Assembly: GCA_028704035.1 (NCBI GenBank)
Contig: JAQVLS010000050.1
Coordinates: forward strand, 1-8,416
From: Desulfotomaculaceae bacterium
GTDB lineage: Bacteria > Bacillota > Desulfotomaculia > Desulfotomaculales > Pelotomaculaceae
Direction: 5' to 3'
DNA length: 8,416 bases
The number at the start of each line of letters is the position of its first letter. The stretch's first letter is position 1. The notes beneath the pieces are model-generated. The model was not told where the DNA came from. It made no database searches and worked only from the letters and a program-made list of their open reading frames with translations. This document shows, in pieces, positions 1 to 7,066 of this stretch. Made by a program: the position numbers and the translations under genes.

Positions 1-246
1 CCTGCGATCATCGATACAGATAGTGGTAACCACCCGGCCTGCGCCCTTGCTAAAAGGCTGCTCGTGCATCTTCCTGATTACTGCCAGCACCTGCTCCAGA
101 TCACCTTCGATGACCGTGGACATGGGAGTAAGCTGCCAGTGGATCCCTTCCGCTTCCTGCAGCACCGCCAAGCACCCGGCCACATAATCGCTCAAACTGG
201 CGGACGCCGTGCCGACCGGCACAATGGTTACATCAACTACAGCCAT
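1..246 (-). CDS. MTH1187/YqgV-family thiamine-binding protein (3' end outside window)
   Basis: Reading leftward from the ATG at 246, 82 codons stay open to the window edge, so the C-terminus is missing. The protein begins MAVVDVTIVPVGTAS and continues with a conserved mid-section (SDYVAGCLAVLQEAEG, then WQLTPMSTVIEGDLEQV) and a closing GRVVTTICIDDRR. These are the hallmarks of the small MTH1187/YkoF-like ferredoxin-fold proteins of about 95-105 residues, which bind thiamine or related ligands in the cytoplasm; the physiological role is poorly known. The start is supported by a strong GGGGGTGA ribosome binding site just upstream (251-260). It lies 62 bases behind the LeuA-like gene on the same strand, with only a weak TATAAT-like element (273-278) lacking a good -35 between them. 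Cotranscription from the T-box promoter is therefore plausible. Family assignment is confident; function is inferred. Confidence 0.85.
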   Translation of the reverse strand, partial: MAVVDVTIVPVGTASASLSDYVAGCLAVLQEAEGIHWQLTPMSTVIEGDLEQVLAVIRKMHEQPFSKGAGRVVTTICIDDRR

Positions 247-308
247 ATCCTGTCACCCCCAGATTTTCCTTTATTATATTAGATTTACGCCGCCTATAAA
301 AGGCTGAC

Positions 309-1670
309 TCAGGAAATACTTAATATCTTTACCTTGACCAGGGCGTTAACATAGGCTCTGGCGCTGGCCTCGATAATATCGGGGCTGAGGCCTCTCCCCA
401 CCACCAGCCCGTTGTCGGCGCAGCGGAGCCTTACAGTAGCGTCGCCCAGGGACTCGCTGCCCCGGCCGACAGAATTAAGAGAGAATTCCTCTAGCAGGAC
501 ATGCACTCCCATCATGCGCTCGACTGCTTTAAAAACAGCATCCACCGGGCCGGTGCCGCAGGCTGCGTCAGTGATCGTGTCTCCCTCTACCTGCAGCGTC
601 ACGGTAGCTGTAGCCCTGGTCACACCGTTTGTAGTAATAGATATCTTTTTTACGCTGACATTGCTGTTGTTTGCGGCAATTTCTTCAGCCGGCAAAGGCC
701 GGCATGCACCGGGATGAACGCCGACAGTTTCCGGCTTGATGATCGTGTAAGGCTCATTGGCAGGCGTTGTATCGTCTATGTCCCCGGCGCCTTTGAAGGC
801 ATTGGCGCCGACAATGGCCTTGTGGGCAGGGATCGGCACCCCGGTTATTCCTGAGGCCAGACGGCAGGTGGAGGCAATCTCCTTTGTATTTACCGCCAGC
901 TCAACGCCATAGGCCGCCGCCGGCCTGGTATAAACGGCCATAATTACCTCCTCCAGGGAAGTATTGCCGGCCCTTTCCCCGATGCCGTTGATCGTCCCTT
1001 CCACCTGGCCCGCGCCGGCTTTTATCCCTGCCAGGCTGTTGGCGGTGGCCATCCCCAGGTCATTGTGGCAGTGAATGCTTATTTCAGCCCGGTCAATGTT
1101 TTTGACATTATCCAGCAGATAAGAGATCAGTTCACCGTATTCCCACGGGGTGGCATAGCCGGAGGTGTCCGGTATGTTGATTACCGTCGCCCCGGCCGCG
1201 ATTACCTTTTCCATGATTTCCGCAACAAAGGAAGGCCGGCCCCGGAAAGCATCCGCCGCGTAAAACTGCACGTCACCCACATACTTTTTGGCGTGACGGA
1301 CGGCAAAAACCGCCTTTTCTATCACCTGGGCAGGATTAAGTAGTTTCTTTTCCATATACAGCGGCGAAACGGTCAGACCGGTGTGGATGCGCGGCTGTTC
1401 CGCGCCGCGCAGCGCGCCGGCGCAGCAGTCTATTTCCTGCTCATTCGCCCCGCAAAAACCGCAGATAACCACCCCTTTAACCTCTCCGGCGATAGCCTGC
1501 ACTGCAGCCAGGTCGGCGGCCGAGCAGGCTGGACAACCGGCTTCAATCACATCTGCGCCCAGCCTGACAAGCTGCCTGGTTATCTCCATTTTCTCTGCAA
1601 TATTAAGGTTTAATCCCAACGATTTAGCCCCGTCTCTGAGGGTGGTGTCGAATATTTTCAACCTGCGCAT
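309..1670 (-). CDS. Diverged 2-isopropylmalate synthase-like (LeuA family) protein with leucine-regulatory domain
   Basis: A 453-residue protein related to alpha-isopropylmalate synthase (acetyl-CoA + 2-oxoisovalerate, first step of leucine synthesis). The N-terminal HMGL-like TIM barrel covers about residues 3-275. It has FDTTLRDG (R12, D13), INIPDTSGY, the metal ligands H200 and H202 in HCHND, and [11 protein letters not shown] (N236). The LeuA dimerisation/regulatory domain (about 338-450) is well preserved: [16 protein letters not shown] and [14 protein letters not shown]. Several family-typical residues are altered. DGEQ is DGAK (13-16), the SxEDA glutamate is Ala139, and the linker motif HxSGIHQ has lost both histidines (293-301). 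The linker between barrel and regulatory domain is about 50 residues shorter than in E. coli LeuA. Six cysteines (46, 49, 70, 73, 82, 83) cluster in the N-terminal third. The start is ATG with AAAGGGG nine bases upstream. It follows a Leu-type T-box. Family is certain; isopropylmalate synthase activity is doubtful. Confidence 0.85.
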   Translation of the reverse strand: MRRLKIFDTTLRDGAKSLGLNLNIAEKMEITRQLVRLGADVIEAGCPACSAADLAAVQAIAGEVKGVVICGFCGANEQEIDCCAGALRGAEQPRIHTGLTVSPLYMEKKLLNPAQVIEKAVFAVRHAKKYVGDVQFYAADAFRGRPSFVAEIMEKVIAAGATVINIPDTSGYATPWEYGELISYLLDNVKNIDRAEISIHCHNDLGMATANSLAGIKAGAGQVEGTINGIGERAGNTSLEEVIMAVYTRPAAAYGVELAVNTKEIASTCRLASGITGVPIPAHKAIVGANAFKGAGDIDDTTPANEPYTIIKPETVGVHPGACRPLPAEEIAANNSNVSVKKISITTNGVTRATATVTLQVEGDTITDAACGTGPVDAVFKAVERMMGVHVLLEEFSLNSVGRGSESLGDATVRLRCADNGLVVGRGLSPDIIEASARAYVNALVKVKILSIS

Positions 1671-1690
1671 TACAATAGTCCCCTTTCATT

Positions 1691-1713
1691 AATCCAGTAA
1701 TCCAGAATCCAGT
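1691..1713. repeat. Short tandem repeat before the LeuA-like gene
   Basis: Three near-identical 7-8 base units (AATCCAGT, AATCCAGA, ATCCAGT) lie between the T-box terminator and the ribosome binding site of the LeuA-like gene. They could be slippage-derived spacer; no function is evident. Confidence 0.4.
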
Positions 1714-1777
1714 ATAGAAACGCATTATTCCAAGATTAAGGTCAGCAAGGTCCGGTTCCACAACACCACCCCCTTAA

Positions 1778-1819
1778 GAAAAAAAATAAACCCTTCGTCT
1801 TCTATTTGAGACGAAGGGC
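1778..1819 (-). terminator. Intrinsic terminator of the T-box leader
   Basis: On the minus strand, CCCTTCGTCT (1818-1809) and AGACGAAGGG (1800-1791) form a perfect 10-bp stem around an 8-base loop. It is followed by a T-rich run (TTTATTTTTTTTC, 1790-1778). The 5' part of the stem adjoins the T-box sequence, as expected for a hairpin that competes with the antiterminator. It ends 107 bases before the LeuA-like start codon. Confidence 0.9.
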
Positions 1820-2064
1820 TACTCCGCGGTACCACTCAATTTAACGGCGTAAAAAGCCGCTCGCTTTAAGGATGCGGGAACAACATTCGTTCCGATATCC
1901 CCTTCCTTTTAACGGCGGAAGTTCCGTCCGGGCCTAATTTCATGATGATTTCAGCCGGCTACTCCAGGGAGAGTTCCGCGCCCCGCACCCGGCCGCCTCG
2001 CACCCAACGGCGGCTCTCTGAGACCGGCAGGTCTGCGCGTAATATTCCCTCTCATCGTCATTTT
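1778..2064 (-). promoter_or_regulatory. T-box riboswitch, probably leucine-responsive (specifier CUC)
   Basis: The leader has the standard T-box parts. Stem I begins near GACGATGAGAGGG and has AGAGA (2019-2015). Next come an apical stem GCCGCC/GGCGGC (2014-2009 with 1997-1992) and the GTTGGGTGCGA terminal loop. AGGGA (2050-2046) pairs with TCCCT (1970-1966), and CGCG (2039-2036) with CGCG (1980-1977). Between these helices is an internal loop whose 3' side is GAACTC, placing the specifier at 1973-1971 = CUC (Leu). The T-box element TTGAGTGGTACCGCGG (1838-1823) precedes the terminator. Its TGGT (1834-1831) would pair with an ACCA tRNA end, meaning discriminator base A, as in tRNA-Leu and not as in bacterial tRNA-Ser. 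Uncharged tRNA-Leu should stabilise the antiterminator and switch on the downstream LeuA-like gene. T-box identity is very secure; the specifier assignment rests on hand folding. Confidence 0.93.
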
Positions 2065-2081
2065 AAAACTATTACAGTAAA

Positions 2082-2110
2082 ATATTATCAGGGTAAGAGC
2101 CTGTTGTCAA
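2082..2110 (-). promoter_or_regulatory. Sigma-A-type promoter of the T-box / LeuA-like transcript
   Basis: A consensus -35 TTGACA (2110-2105) and a -10 TAATAT (2087-2082) are separated by exactly 17 bases, predicting a start near 2075, just before T-box stem I. The -35 lies only 16 bases beyond the aroB stop codon, so this is a separate promoter placed tightly at the end of the aro operon. Confidence 0.85.
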
Positions 2111-2126
2111 TACTGGGTTTATTTTC

Positions 2127-3203
2127 CTAGGAAAGGGCCTGCCGGACCAGTTCTTCCGGCAGATCGTCAAATAATTTGACATTGCCGATGGCCAGCGGCA
2201 GGACAAAAGTAAGCCTGCCAGCGCGCGCCTTCTTGTCCTGGCGCATGGCCGCAATCATATCCCCGCTGTCTAAAGACGGCGGCAGCGACACAGGCAGGCC
2301 GGCCCGGCTGAGCAGGGAAACGATGCGGCGCACCTGCGCCGCCGGCAGCAGGCCCATAGCTCTCGCCAGCCTCGCCGCCGCCGCCATGCCGGCGGCTACT
2401 GCTTCTCCGTGACAAAATACCCCGTATCCGCTTAAAACCTCCACCGCGTGCCCGGCCGTATGGCCGAAATTCAAGATAGCGCGCCGGCCCTGTTCAGTTT
2501 CATCCGCTTCCACCACCCGCGCCTTGCTCCTGCAGGCAGCCGCCACGGCGTACACCAGCGCGCCCTCGTCCAGGGACAGCAGCTTATCTATGTTTTCTTC
2601 CAGCCAGTTGAAAAAGCCGGCGTCGCATATTACACCGTACTTGATTAATTCGGCCAGGCCGCATTTGATCTCCCGCCGGGGCAGCGTCTGCAGGTTCCGT
2701 ATATCCGCTACCACCAGCTCCGGCTGGTAAAAAGCGCCGATGATGTTTTTGCCCCCGGGACGGTTTACCGCCACCTTGCCCCCGACGCTGCTATCCACCT
2801 GGGCCAGCAGGGACGTCGGGACCTGAACGAAAGGCACCCCTCTCAAGTAGGTGGCCGCGGCCAGCCCGGCAGCGTCACCCACCACCCCGCCGCCCAGCGC
2901 GATTATCGGGCAGCGCCGGTCCAGGCCCCGGGCAAAGGCCAGATCGTACAGTTTTTCCAGCGTGGCCAAGTTCTTATATTCCTCGCCGTCGCCCATTTCC
3001 GCCGGAAAAACCTGATAACCATGCCCGGCCAGGCTACTGCTTACCGTTTCGCCATACAAAGCAAAAACCCTGCGGTTGGAGACCAGCAGCGCCTTATCAC
3101 CGGCAGAGACCTCTCTTACCCAACTGCCCAGCCGGCCAAGAATCCCACTCCCGATGTGGATATTATAGCTGCGGTCGCCCAGTTCTACCCGTACAGTGGT
3201 CAT
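2127..3203 (-). CDS. aroB: 3-dehydroquinate synthase
   Basis: AroB converts DAHP to 3-dehydroquinate, the second shikimate-pathway step, using NAD+ and a divalent metal (usually zinc) in the cytoplasm. The 358-residue length is normal. Visible family motifs are GDGEEYKN (71-78), the NAD-binding ALGGGVVGD (102-110), PTSLLAQVDSSVGGK (129-143) and NRPGGKNIIGAFYQP (147-161). The expected metal ligands are E185 in GLAELIKYG, H248 in NFGHTAGHA and H265 in CHGEAVAAG. The start is ATG. The preceding aroK stop shares one base with it (TAATG, 3205-3201), a typical translational-coupling junction. It is the last gene of the mobA-yqeG-aroECKB unit. No terminator is visible after its stop; the T-box promoter begins almost at once. 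Confidence 0.97.
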   Translation of the reverse strand: MTTVRVELGDRSYNIHIGSGILGRLGSWVREVSAGDKALLVSNRRVFALYGETVSSSLAGHGYQVFPAEMGDGEEYKNLATLEKLYDLAFARGLDRRCPIIALGGGVVGDAAGLAAATYLRGVPFVQVPTSLLAQVDSSVGGKVAVNRPGGKNIIGAFYQPELVVADIRNLQTLPRREIKCGLAELIKYGVICDAGFFNWLEENIDKLLSLDEGALVYAVAAACRSKARVVEADETEQGRRAILNFGHTAGHAVEVLSGYGVFCHGEAVAAGMAAAARLARAMGLLPAAQVRRIVSLLSRAGLPVSLPPSLDSGDMIAAMRQDKKARAGRLTFVLPLAIGNVKLFDDLPEELVRQALS

Positions 3204-3718
3204 TAAAAAGATTTCCTTTCAGCCAGATAAGAAATAATCTGATTTACAGCCCCGTAAACGCTGCAGGTTCCGGTATCCACGGTCAAGTCCGCTTCTTGAT
3301 AAATGCCCTCGCGCTCTTGCAGCAGCGTCCTGATATTTTCCCTGAGGTCGCCTTTGGCCAGCAGGGGGCGGTGTTTTTTGCCCTTGACCCGCTGGTAGAT
3401 AACATCAGGCGAAGCAGTTAAAGCGATCAATATGCCGTTCTCCTGCAGGAGCCTGAAATTTTCCGGATTCAATACCATGCCGCCGCCGGTGGCAATAACC
3501 AGGCCTTTTTTTAAAACAAGTTTTTTAACCAACAAATTTTCTTCGGAACGAAAGCGCTTTTCCCCATCCCTGGCAAAAATCTGCGCCACAGTCTTCCCGG
3601 TAACCGCTTCAATTTTCTTATCCGTATCTATAAAAGGTCGTTTCAAACGCTGCGCCAGAAGACGCCCGACAGTAGATTTGCCGGTGGCCATAAAGCCGAT
3701 AATAACAATATTCTTCAT
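3203..3718 (-). CDS. aroK: Shikimate kinase
   Basis: AroK phosphorylates shikimate at the 3-position with ATP. The 171-residue protein has the P-loop GFMATGKS (8-15). Shikimate-binding residues are D33 in DTDKKIE, R57 in RFRSEE, and GGG (78-80). The lid region carries RPLL with R117. The length is usual for a monofunctional kinase. The ATG at 3718 lies four bases after the aroC stop. AGGCAGG within the last codons of aroC can serve as ribosome binding site. Its own TAA overlaps the aroB ATG by one base. The local DNA is richer in A/T runs than aroC or aroB, but the domain is complete. It could be labelled aroK or aroL; the operon context favours aroK. Confidence 0.96.
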   Translation of the reverse strand: MKNIVIIGFMATGKSTVGRLLAQRLKRPFIDTDKKIEAVTGKTVAQIFARDGEKRFRSEENLLVKKLVLKKGLVIATGGGMVLNPENFRLLQENGILIALTASPDVIYQRVKGKKHRPLLAKGDLRENIRTLLQEREGIYQEADLTVDTGTCSVYGAVNQIISYLAERKSF

Positions 3719-3722
3719 AAAA

Positions 3723-4883
3723 CTAAACCTGCCTCAGAGCGGCCAGATAGCTGTCCATATGCCGCCGCAGCTCATCCATGCTGTCCCCGCCGAATTTTTC
3801 CATACAGGCGCAGGCCAGCTCCCAGGCTGTTACCGCTTCACCCACCACACAGGCGGCCGGCACGGCGCACACGTCCGAACGCTCCACCGCAGCGGCAAAA
3901 GGTTTTTTGCTGATTAGATCAACACTATGCAGCGGGCGGTAAAGCGTGGGAATGGGTTTCATCGCCGCGCGCAGCACTATTTCCTCACCGTTGCTCATGC
4001 CGCCCTCAATGCCGCCGGCGCGGTTGGTGCGCCGATAAAATCCCCTGCCATTTTCGTAAAATATCTCGTCCTGTACCTGCGAGCCGGCCCTGGCTGCAGC
4101 GGCAAAGCCTAACCCGACCTCTACACCTTTGACGGCCTGGATGCTCATCAGCGCCGCAGCCAGCCGGGCGTCAAGCTTGCGGTCCCAGTGGACATGGCTG
4201 CCCAGACCGGAAGGCGCGCCGCCTACCCTGATTTCAAAGACGCCGCCCAGTGAATTCCCGTCTTTTTTGGCCTGATCTATAGCCGCGATCATTTCCTGCC
4301 CGGCCCTGTGATCAGCGCACAGGAGCCGGGACGCGGCAGCCCGTTCTGTTAGCTCCGCCAGGCTGAGTTCGTCAACAGCGGCGGCAACACCGCCGATTTG
4401 CAGCACATGACCTGTTATTTCCATACCCAGTTCAGCCAGCAACTGCCGGGCAACGGTACCGGCCGCCACCCGGGCTGCAGTCTCCCGGGCGCTGGAACGC
4501 TCCAGGACGTTTCTGATATCCCTGTGGCCATATTTTAACACCCCGGCCAGGTCGGCATGCCCGGGGCGGGGCCTCGTCACCACCTGCTCGTCTATCTGCG
4601 CGCCCTGCTCCGGCGACATGACCTGCGACCAGTTGGCCCAATCCTTATTTTCAATTAATAACGTCACCGGGCTGCCCAGGGTAAGGCCTCCCCGCACGCC
4701 GGACAAAAAACGCACCGCGTCGGCCTCTATCTTCATCCTGGCCCCGCGCCCGTACCCGCCCTGGCGGCGGGCCAACTGCTTGTTAATATATGCAGCGGTA
4801 AGGGGCAGTCCGGCCGGCAGGCCCTCGATCACAGCAACCAGAGCAGGCCCGTGGGACTCTCCCGCAGTAAGATACCTGAGCAT
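3723..4883 (-). CDS. aroC: Chorismate synthase
   Basis: AroC makes chorismate from 5-enolpyruvylshikimate-3-phosphate, the last common step of aromatic biosynthesis. It needs reduced FMN. The 386-residue length fits the bacterial family. Signature stretches are [19 protein letters not shown] near the N-terminus (catalytic His11 in GESHG), RPGHADLAG (second conserved His), [35 protein letters not shown], and [10 protein letters not shown] near the end (conserved Asp). The start ATG has a strong GGAGGAT ribosome binding site six bases upstream. A gap of 40 bases separates it from aroE, the widest inside this unit, with no convincing promoter. It is closely followed by aroK. Confidence 0.97.
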   Translation of the reverse strand: MLRYLTAGESHGPALVAVIEGLPAGLPLTAAYINKQLARRQGGYGRGARMKIEADAVRFLSGVRGGLTLGSPVTLLIENKDWANWSQVMSPEQGAQIDEQVVTRPRPGHADLAGVLKYGHRDIRNVLERSSARETAARVAAGTVARQLLAELGMEITGHVLQIGGVAAAVDELSLAELTERAAASRLLCADHRAGQEMIAAIDQAKKDGNSLGGVFEIRVGGAPSGLGSHVHWDRKLDARLAAALMSIQAVKGVEVGLGFAAAARAGSQVQDEIFYENGRGFYRRTNRAGGIEGGMSNGEEIVLRAAMKPIPTLYRPLHSVDLISKKPFAAAVERSDVCAVPAACVVGEAVTAWELACACMEKFGGDSMDELRRHMDSYLAALRQV

Positions 4884-4923
4884 TTTTATCCTCCAATTAA
4901 CTCTAACTTGTATATCTGCTTCT

Positions 4924-5805
4924 TTATCGGTTTGATAATTCTTTTTTCAGTACCTCCCGCATTACGGCCAGCGGCGCCGTGACGCCTGTCCACAGTTCAA
5001 ACGCCAGGGCCCCCTGGTACAGGAGCATGCCCAGGCCGCTGACAGTAACAGCCCCGGCCATACTGGCTTTCTTTAAAAATAGCGTTTGGACCGGATTGTA
5101 TACCAGATCCGAGGCCACCTGTCCCGGCCTGAAACTAGCGAACGGCAGCGGCACAGTCTCATAAACTTTAGGGCTCATGCCCAGGGAAGTGGTCTGCACC
5201 ACCAGGTCGGCGTCCGCCAGCATCTTTTCGGGCAGTTTATCGCCGGCATGTGCCGGCCAGGCTACCAGCTCCACCCGGATCCCGGTTTTCTCAGCGACAA
5301 AACGGGCCAGCTCGGCAGCTCTGGCCTCAGTACGGTTGGCAAAAACCAGTTTGCCCGCCCCGGCCAGCGCCAGCTGCACCGCCACTGCGCGCGCCGAGCC
5401 GCCCGCACCCAGAAACAGCACCGTCTTGCCGGCGGGTGCAAAGCCGGCCTCCCGCAGAGCCTTTAAGTACCCTTTTCCGTCAGTATTCTCACCGTAAAGA
5501 TACCCATCGCGGTTAATGATGGTATTGACAGCGCCAATCCTGGCCGCTTCATCCGAAAGCCCGTCCAGCAGAGGCAGCACAGCTTCCTTGTGGGGAACCG
5601 TCAAATTCACCCCGGCCAGACCCAGAGCCCTGATCGCTTCTACCGCCGCCGCTAAAGAGTGCGGCGCTACCGCGAAAGGCACATAGACATAATCCAGCTC
5701 GGTGGCGGCAAAAGCCGCGTTATGCATGGCCGGCGAAAAAGTGTGTTCCACCGGGCAGCCAAAAATACCACATACCTTTGTGCGTCCGCTAATCCCATTT
5801 GCCAT
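4924..5805 (-). CDS. aroE: Shikimate dehydrogenase (NADP+)
   Basis: AroE reduces 3-dehydroshikimate to shikimate with NADPH. The 293-residue protein has the substrate-binding N-terminal domain with HTFSPAMHN (21-29), NLTVPHK with catalytic Lys73, and GENTDGKGY with Asp109. The Rossmann glycine loop GAGGSARAV lies at 133-141, the NADP-phosphate motif NRT at 157-159, and a C-terminal GLGMLLYQG has Gln264. The first serine of the usual SxS shikimate-binding motif is threonine here (T22, S24). The ATG at 5805 lies inside the end of yqeG (17-base overlap) with GGAGGT six bases upstream, which decides the start. Downstream is aroC. Confidence 0.96.
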   Translation of the reverse strand: MANGISGRTKVCGIFGCPVEHTFSPAMHNAAFAATELDYVYVPFAVAPHSLAAAVEAIRALGLAGVNLTVPHKEAVLPLLDGLSDEAARIGAVNTIINRDGYLYGENTDGKGYLKALREAGFAPAGKTVLFLGAGGSARAVAVQLALAGAGKLVFANRTEARAAELARFVAEKTGIRVELVAWPAHAGDKLPEKMLADADLVVQTTSLGMSPKVYETVPLPFASFRPGQVASDLVYNPVQTLFLKKASMAGAVTVSGLGMLLYQGALAFELWTGVTAPLAVMREVLKKELSNR

Positions 5806-6313
5806 AATAGACCTCCGGTTTTTTCTTTAGACGGGCCAGCACCATTTTTTCCAGGTGGCGGGAGATCAGTCTGGTGCCCCAGAATTCTTTTCCTTTCATT
5901 GGGACAACCAGGATAGTATACAGGCCGGCCATGTTTCCCCCGAATATATCGGTAAAAATCTGGTCACCCACCAGGGCGGTTTCACCGGGGCTGGTACCCA
6001 GCAGTTTGAGGGCGCGGCGAAACGGCCCGACAAACGGTTTAACCGCCCTGTGCACAGCCGGCAGATCCATTTGCGCAGCAATTGCTTCCACCCGCCGGCG
6101 AGAGTTATTGGAAACTATGCCCATCTTGAAACCCTCCCGGCGCATTTCCAAAACCAGCTTCAATACTTCGGGCGGGATTTTCAGCGAATCGCGCCGTATA
6201 ATGGTATTATCAAGGTCAAAAATGACGCCTTTCAATCCGAGATTTTTCAGTAAGCCGGGGTTGATTTCCAATATTGAAGGTATGTATAAACGCGGATAAA
6301 ACTTATTCAGCAA
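5789..6313 (-). CDS. yqeG: YqeG-family HAD-IIIA phosphatase
   Basis: A 174-residue HAD-superfamily hydrolase. It has motif I FDLDNT (D33, D35), motif II VSNN (S68), the motif III lysine at about K92 (AVKPF), and motif IV GDQIFTDIFGGN (D117, D122). This is the YqeG family (subfamily IIIA). Related proteins act as phosphatases, and a YqeG-type enzyme has been linked to phosphatidylglycerophosphate dephosphorylation; the substrate here is not shown by sequence. The predicted start is TTG at 6313, giving MLNKFYPRLYIPS. It is supported by AGGAGA (6324-6319) five bases upstream and overlaps the mobA stop by seven bases. The 3' end overlaps aroE by 17 bases. YqeG commonly sits beside aroE in Firmicutes. 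Confidence 0.93.
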   Translation of the reverse strand: MLNKFYPRLYIPSILEINPGLLKNLGLKGVIFDLDNTIIRRDSLKIPPEVLKLVLEMRREGFKMGIVSNNSRRRVEAIAAQMDLPAVHRAVKPFVGPFRRALKLLGTSPGETALVGDQIFTDIFGGNMAGLYTILVVPMKGKEFWGTRLISRHLEKMVLARLKKKPEVYYGKWD

Positions 6314-6924
6314 TTAGTTCTCCTGACTTTATTTCTTTTTTTCTCAATGGTCCTCGCCTTTTCCAGATCCAGCGGCGTGTTTACATTAAAAAACACAGTA
6401 TCGATATCAGCGGCAGCTCTTAAAATCATTTCACTGACATATTTTACCCGTACCCGTGGATAAAAATCAACCACCTTGTGCCTGCCGTCCCTTAAAGCTT
6501 CTTCCACAGCGGCGATGCAGTTCTTGTCGTATACCGCGAACAAGGGCTGCAGGTAATCGCCGTGCTGTGGGACAGTAACGTCATAGCCATCCGACAGACC
6601 GACCATGATGCTGGCTAACCCGGCGCTTAAAAAGGGCATATCACACGGCACAAGCAGGCATTTGCGGCTTTGCGCGGCCAGCAGCGAAGCGTGTATGCCG
6701 CTTAAGGGACCCCAACCCTTGATCAGATCCGGCACCACCTTTAAACCCAGGCGCGCGCCTGTTTCTTCATCTCCCCCGCTGATCAGGATCTCTGTAAATA
6801 CTTTACCCAGCTCCGCAGCGGCACGCTCGATCATGGCGTCTCTACCAACAGTCAAAAATGCTTTGTCCATACCCATCCGCCGGCTTTTTCCGCCGGCCAG
6901 GATAACCCCCGCGACATCGACCAT
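6307..6924 (-). CDS. mobA: Molybdenum cofactor guanylyltransferase (MobA-like)
   Basis: MobA transfers GMP from GTP to molybdenum-molybdopterin, forming the dinucleotide cofactor of formate dehydrogenases, nitrate reductases and related enzymes. The 205 residues fit. LAGGKSRRMGMDK (9-21) is the nucleotide-binding signature, followed by PDLIKGWGPLSG (65-76), the metal-binding PCDMP (93-97, D95), LQPLFAVY (125-132) and FFNVNTPLDL (178-187). A MobA/MocA-type nucleotidyltransferase of slightly different specificity is possible, but this motif set favours MobA. The ATG has AAAGGAGA seven bases upstream. It is the first gene of the aro-containing unit and overlaps yqeG by seven bases. No other molybdenum-cofactor gene lies in the window, so its placement with aromatic biosynthesis is unexplained. 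Confidence 0.92.
   Translation of the reverse strand: MVDVAGVILAGGKSRRMGMDKAFLTVGRDAMIERAAAELGKVFTEILISGGDEETGARLGLKVVPDLIKGWGPLSGIHASLLAAQSRKCLLVPCDMPFLSAGLASIMVGLSDGYDVTVPQHGDYLQPLFAVYDKNCIAAVEEALRDGRHKVVDFYPRVRVKYVSEMILRAAADIDTVFFNVNTPLDLEKARTIEKKRNKVRRTNC
6319..6324 (-). promoter_or_regulatory. Ribosome binding site deciding the yqeG TTG start
   Basis: AGGAGA sits five bases before the TTG at 6313 and inside the last codons of mobA. No ATG or GTG is better placed, so a TTG start translationally coupled to mobA is the best reading. Confidence 0.7.
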
Positions 6925-7025
6925 TGTCCCGTCTCCTTTATTAATAGATCTAATCTATCAACAAACTTTTAATATTATATTTTCCCCTTATTTTCTCCAG
7001 CTGACTCCAAAATCCTTTAAATTTC

Positions 7026-7031
7026 ATTATA
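7026..7031 (-). promoter_or_regulatory. Possible -10 element for the mobA-aro operon
   Basis: A perfect TATAAT lies on the minus strand about 100 bases before mobA. The matching -35 position (near 7049-7055) reads CTGCCG/TGCCGG, a weak match. A second TATAAT at 6979-6974 has no recognisable -35. An operon promoter must lie in this divergent region, but which element is used cannot be settled by eye. Confidence 0.3.
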
Positions 7032-7038
7032 GACACGC

Positions 7039-7066
7039 ACGCAATTTACCGGCAGCGCATATGATA
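7039..7066 (+). promoter_or_regulatory. Candidate sigma-K-type promoter of sigK
   Basis: CATATGATA (7058-7066) matches the sigma-K -10 consensus CATANNNTA at all fixed positions. An AC dinucleotide (7039-7040) lies 17 bases upstream, as in sigma-K -35 elements. The predicted start, near 7073, leaves a short leader containing the GGGGGGAT ribosome binding site. The same -10 also resembles the sigma-E element CATACAAT (6 of 8). Either would fit mother-cell expression; the call is a consensus match only. Confidence 0.45.

Noticed and set aside
309..1670. Citramalate synthase (CimA) or Re-citrate synthase as identity for the LeuA-like gene
   Set aside because: DGAK vaguely recalls the CimA DGAQ motif. 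The rest of the barrel ([25 protein letters not shown]) and the regulatory domain follow LeuA, and CimA and Re-citrate synthase signature segments are absent.
1691..1713. CRISPR-like or regulatory iteron reading of the AATCCAG repeats
   Set aside because: Units are 7-8 bases with no spacers and only three copies, so simple slippage is sufficient.
3432..3917. A 161-codon open frame on the plus strand
   Set aside because: It lies antisense to aroK and the end of aroC, whose products carry full family motifs. The translation shows no recognisable domain; such frames are common opposite GC-rich genes.
6943..6958. Inverted repeat ATAGAT/ATCTAT before mobA, a possible operator
   Set aside because: Only 6 bp in AT-rich sequence and overlapping no convincing promoter; expected by chance.
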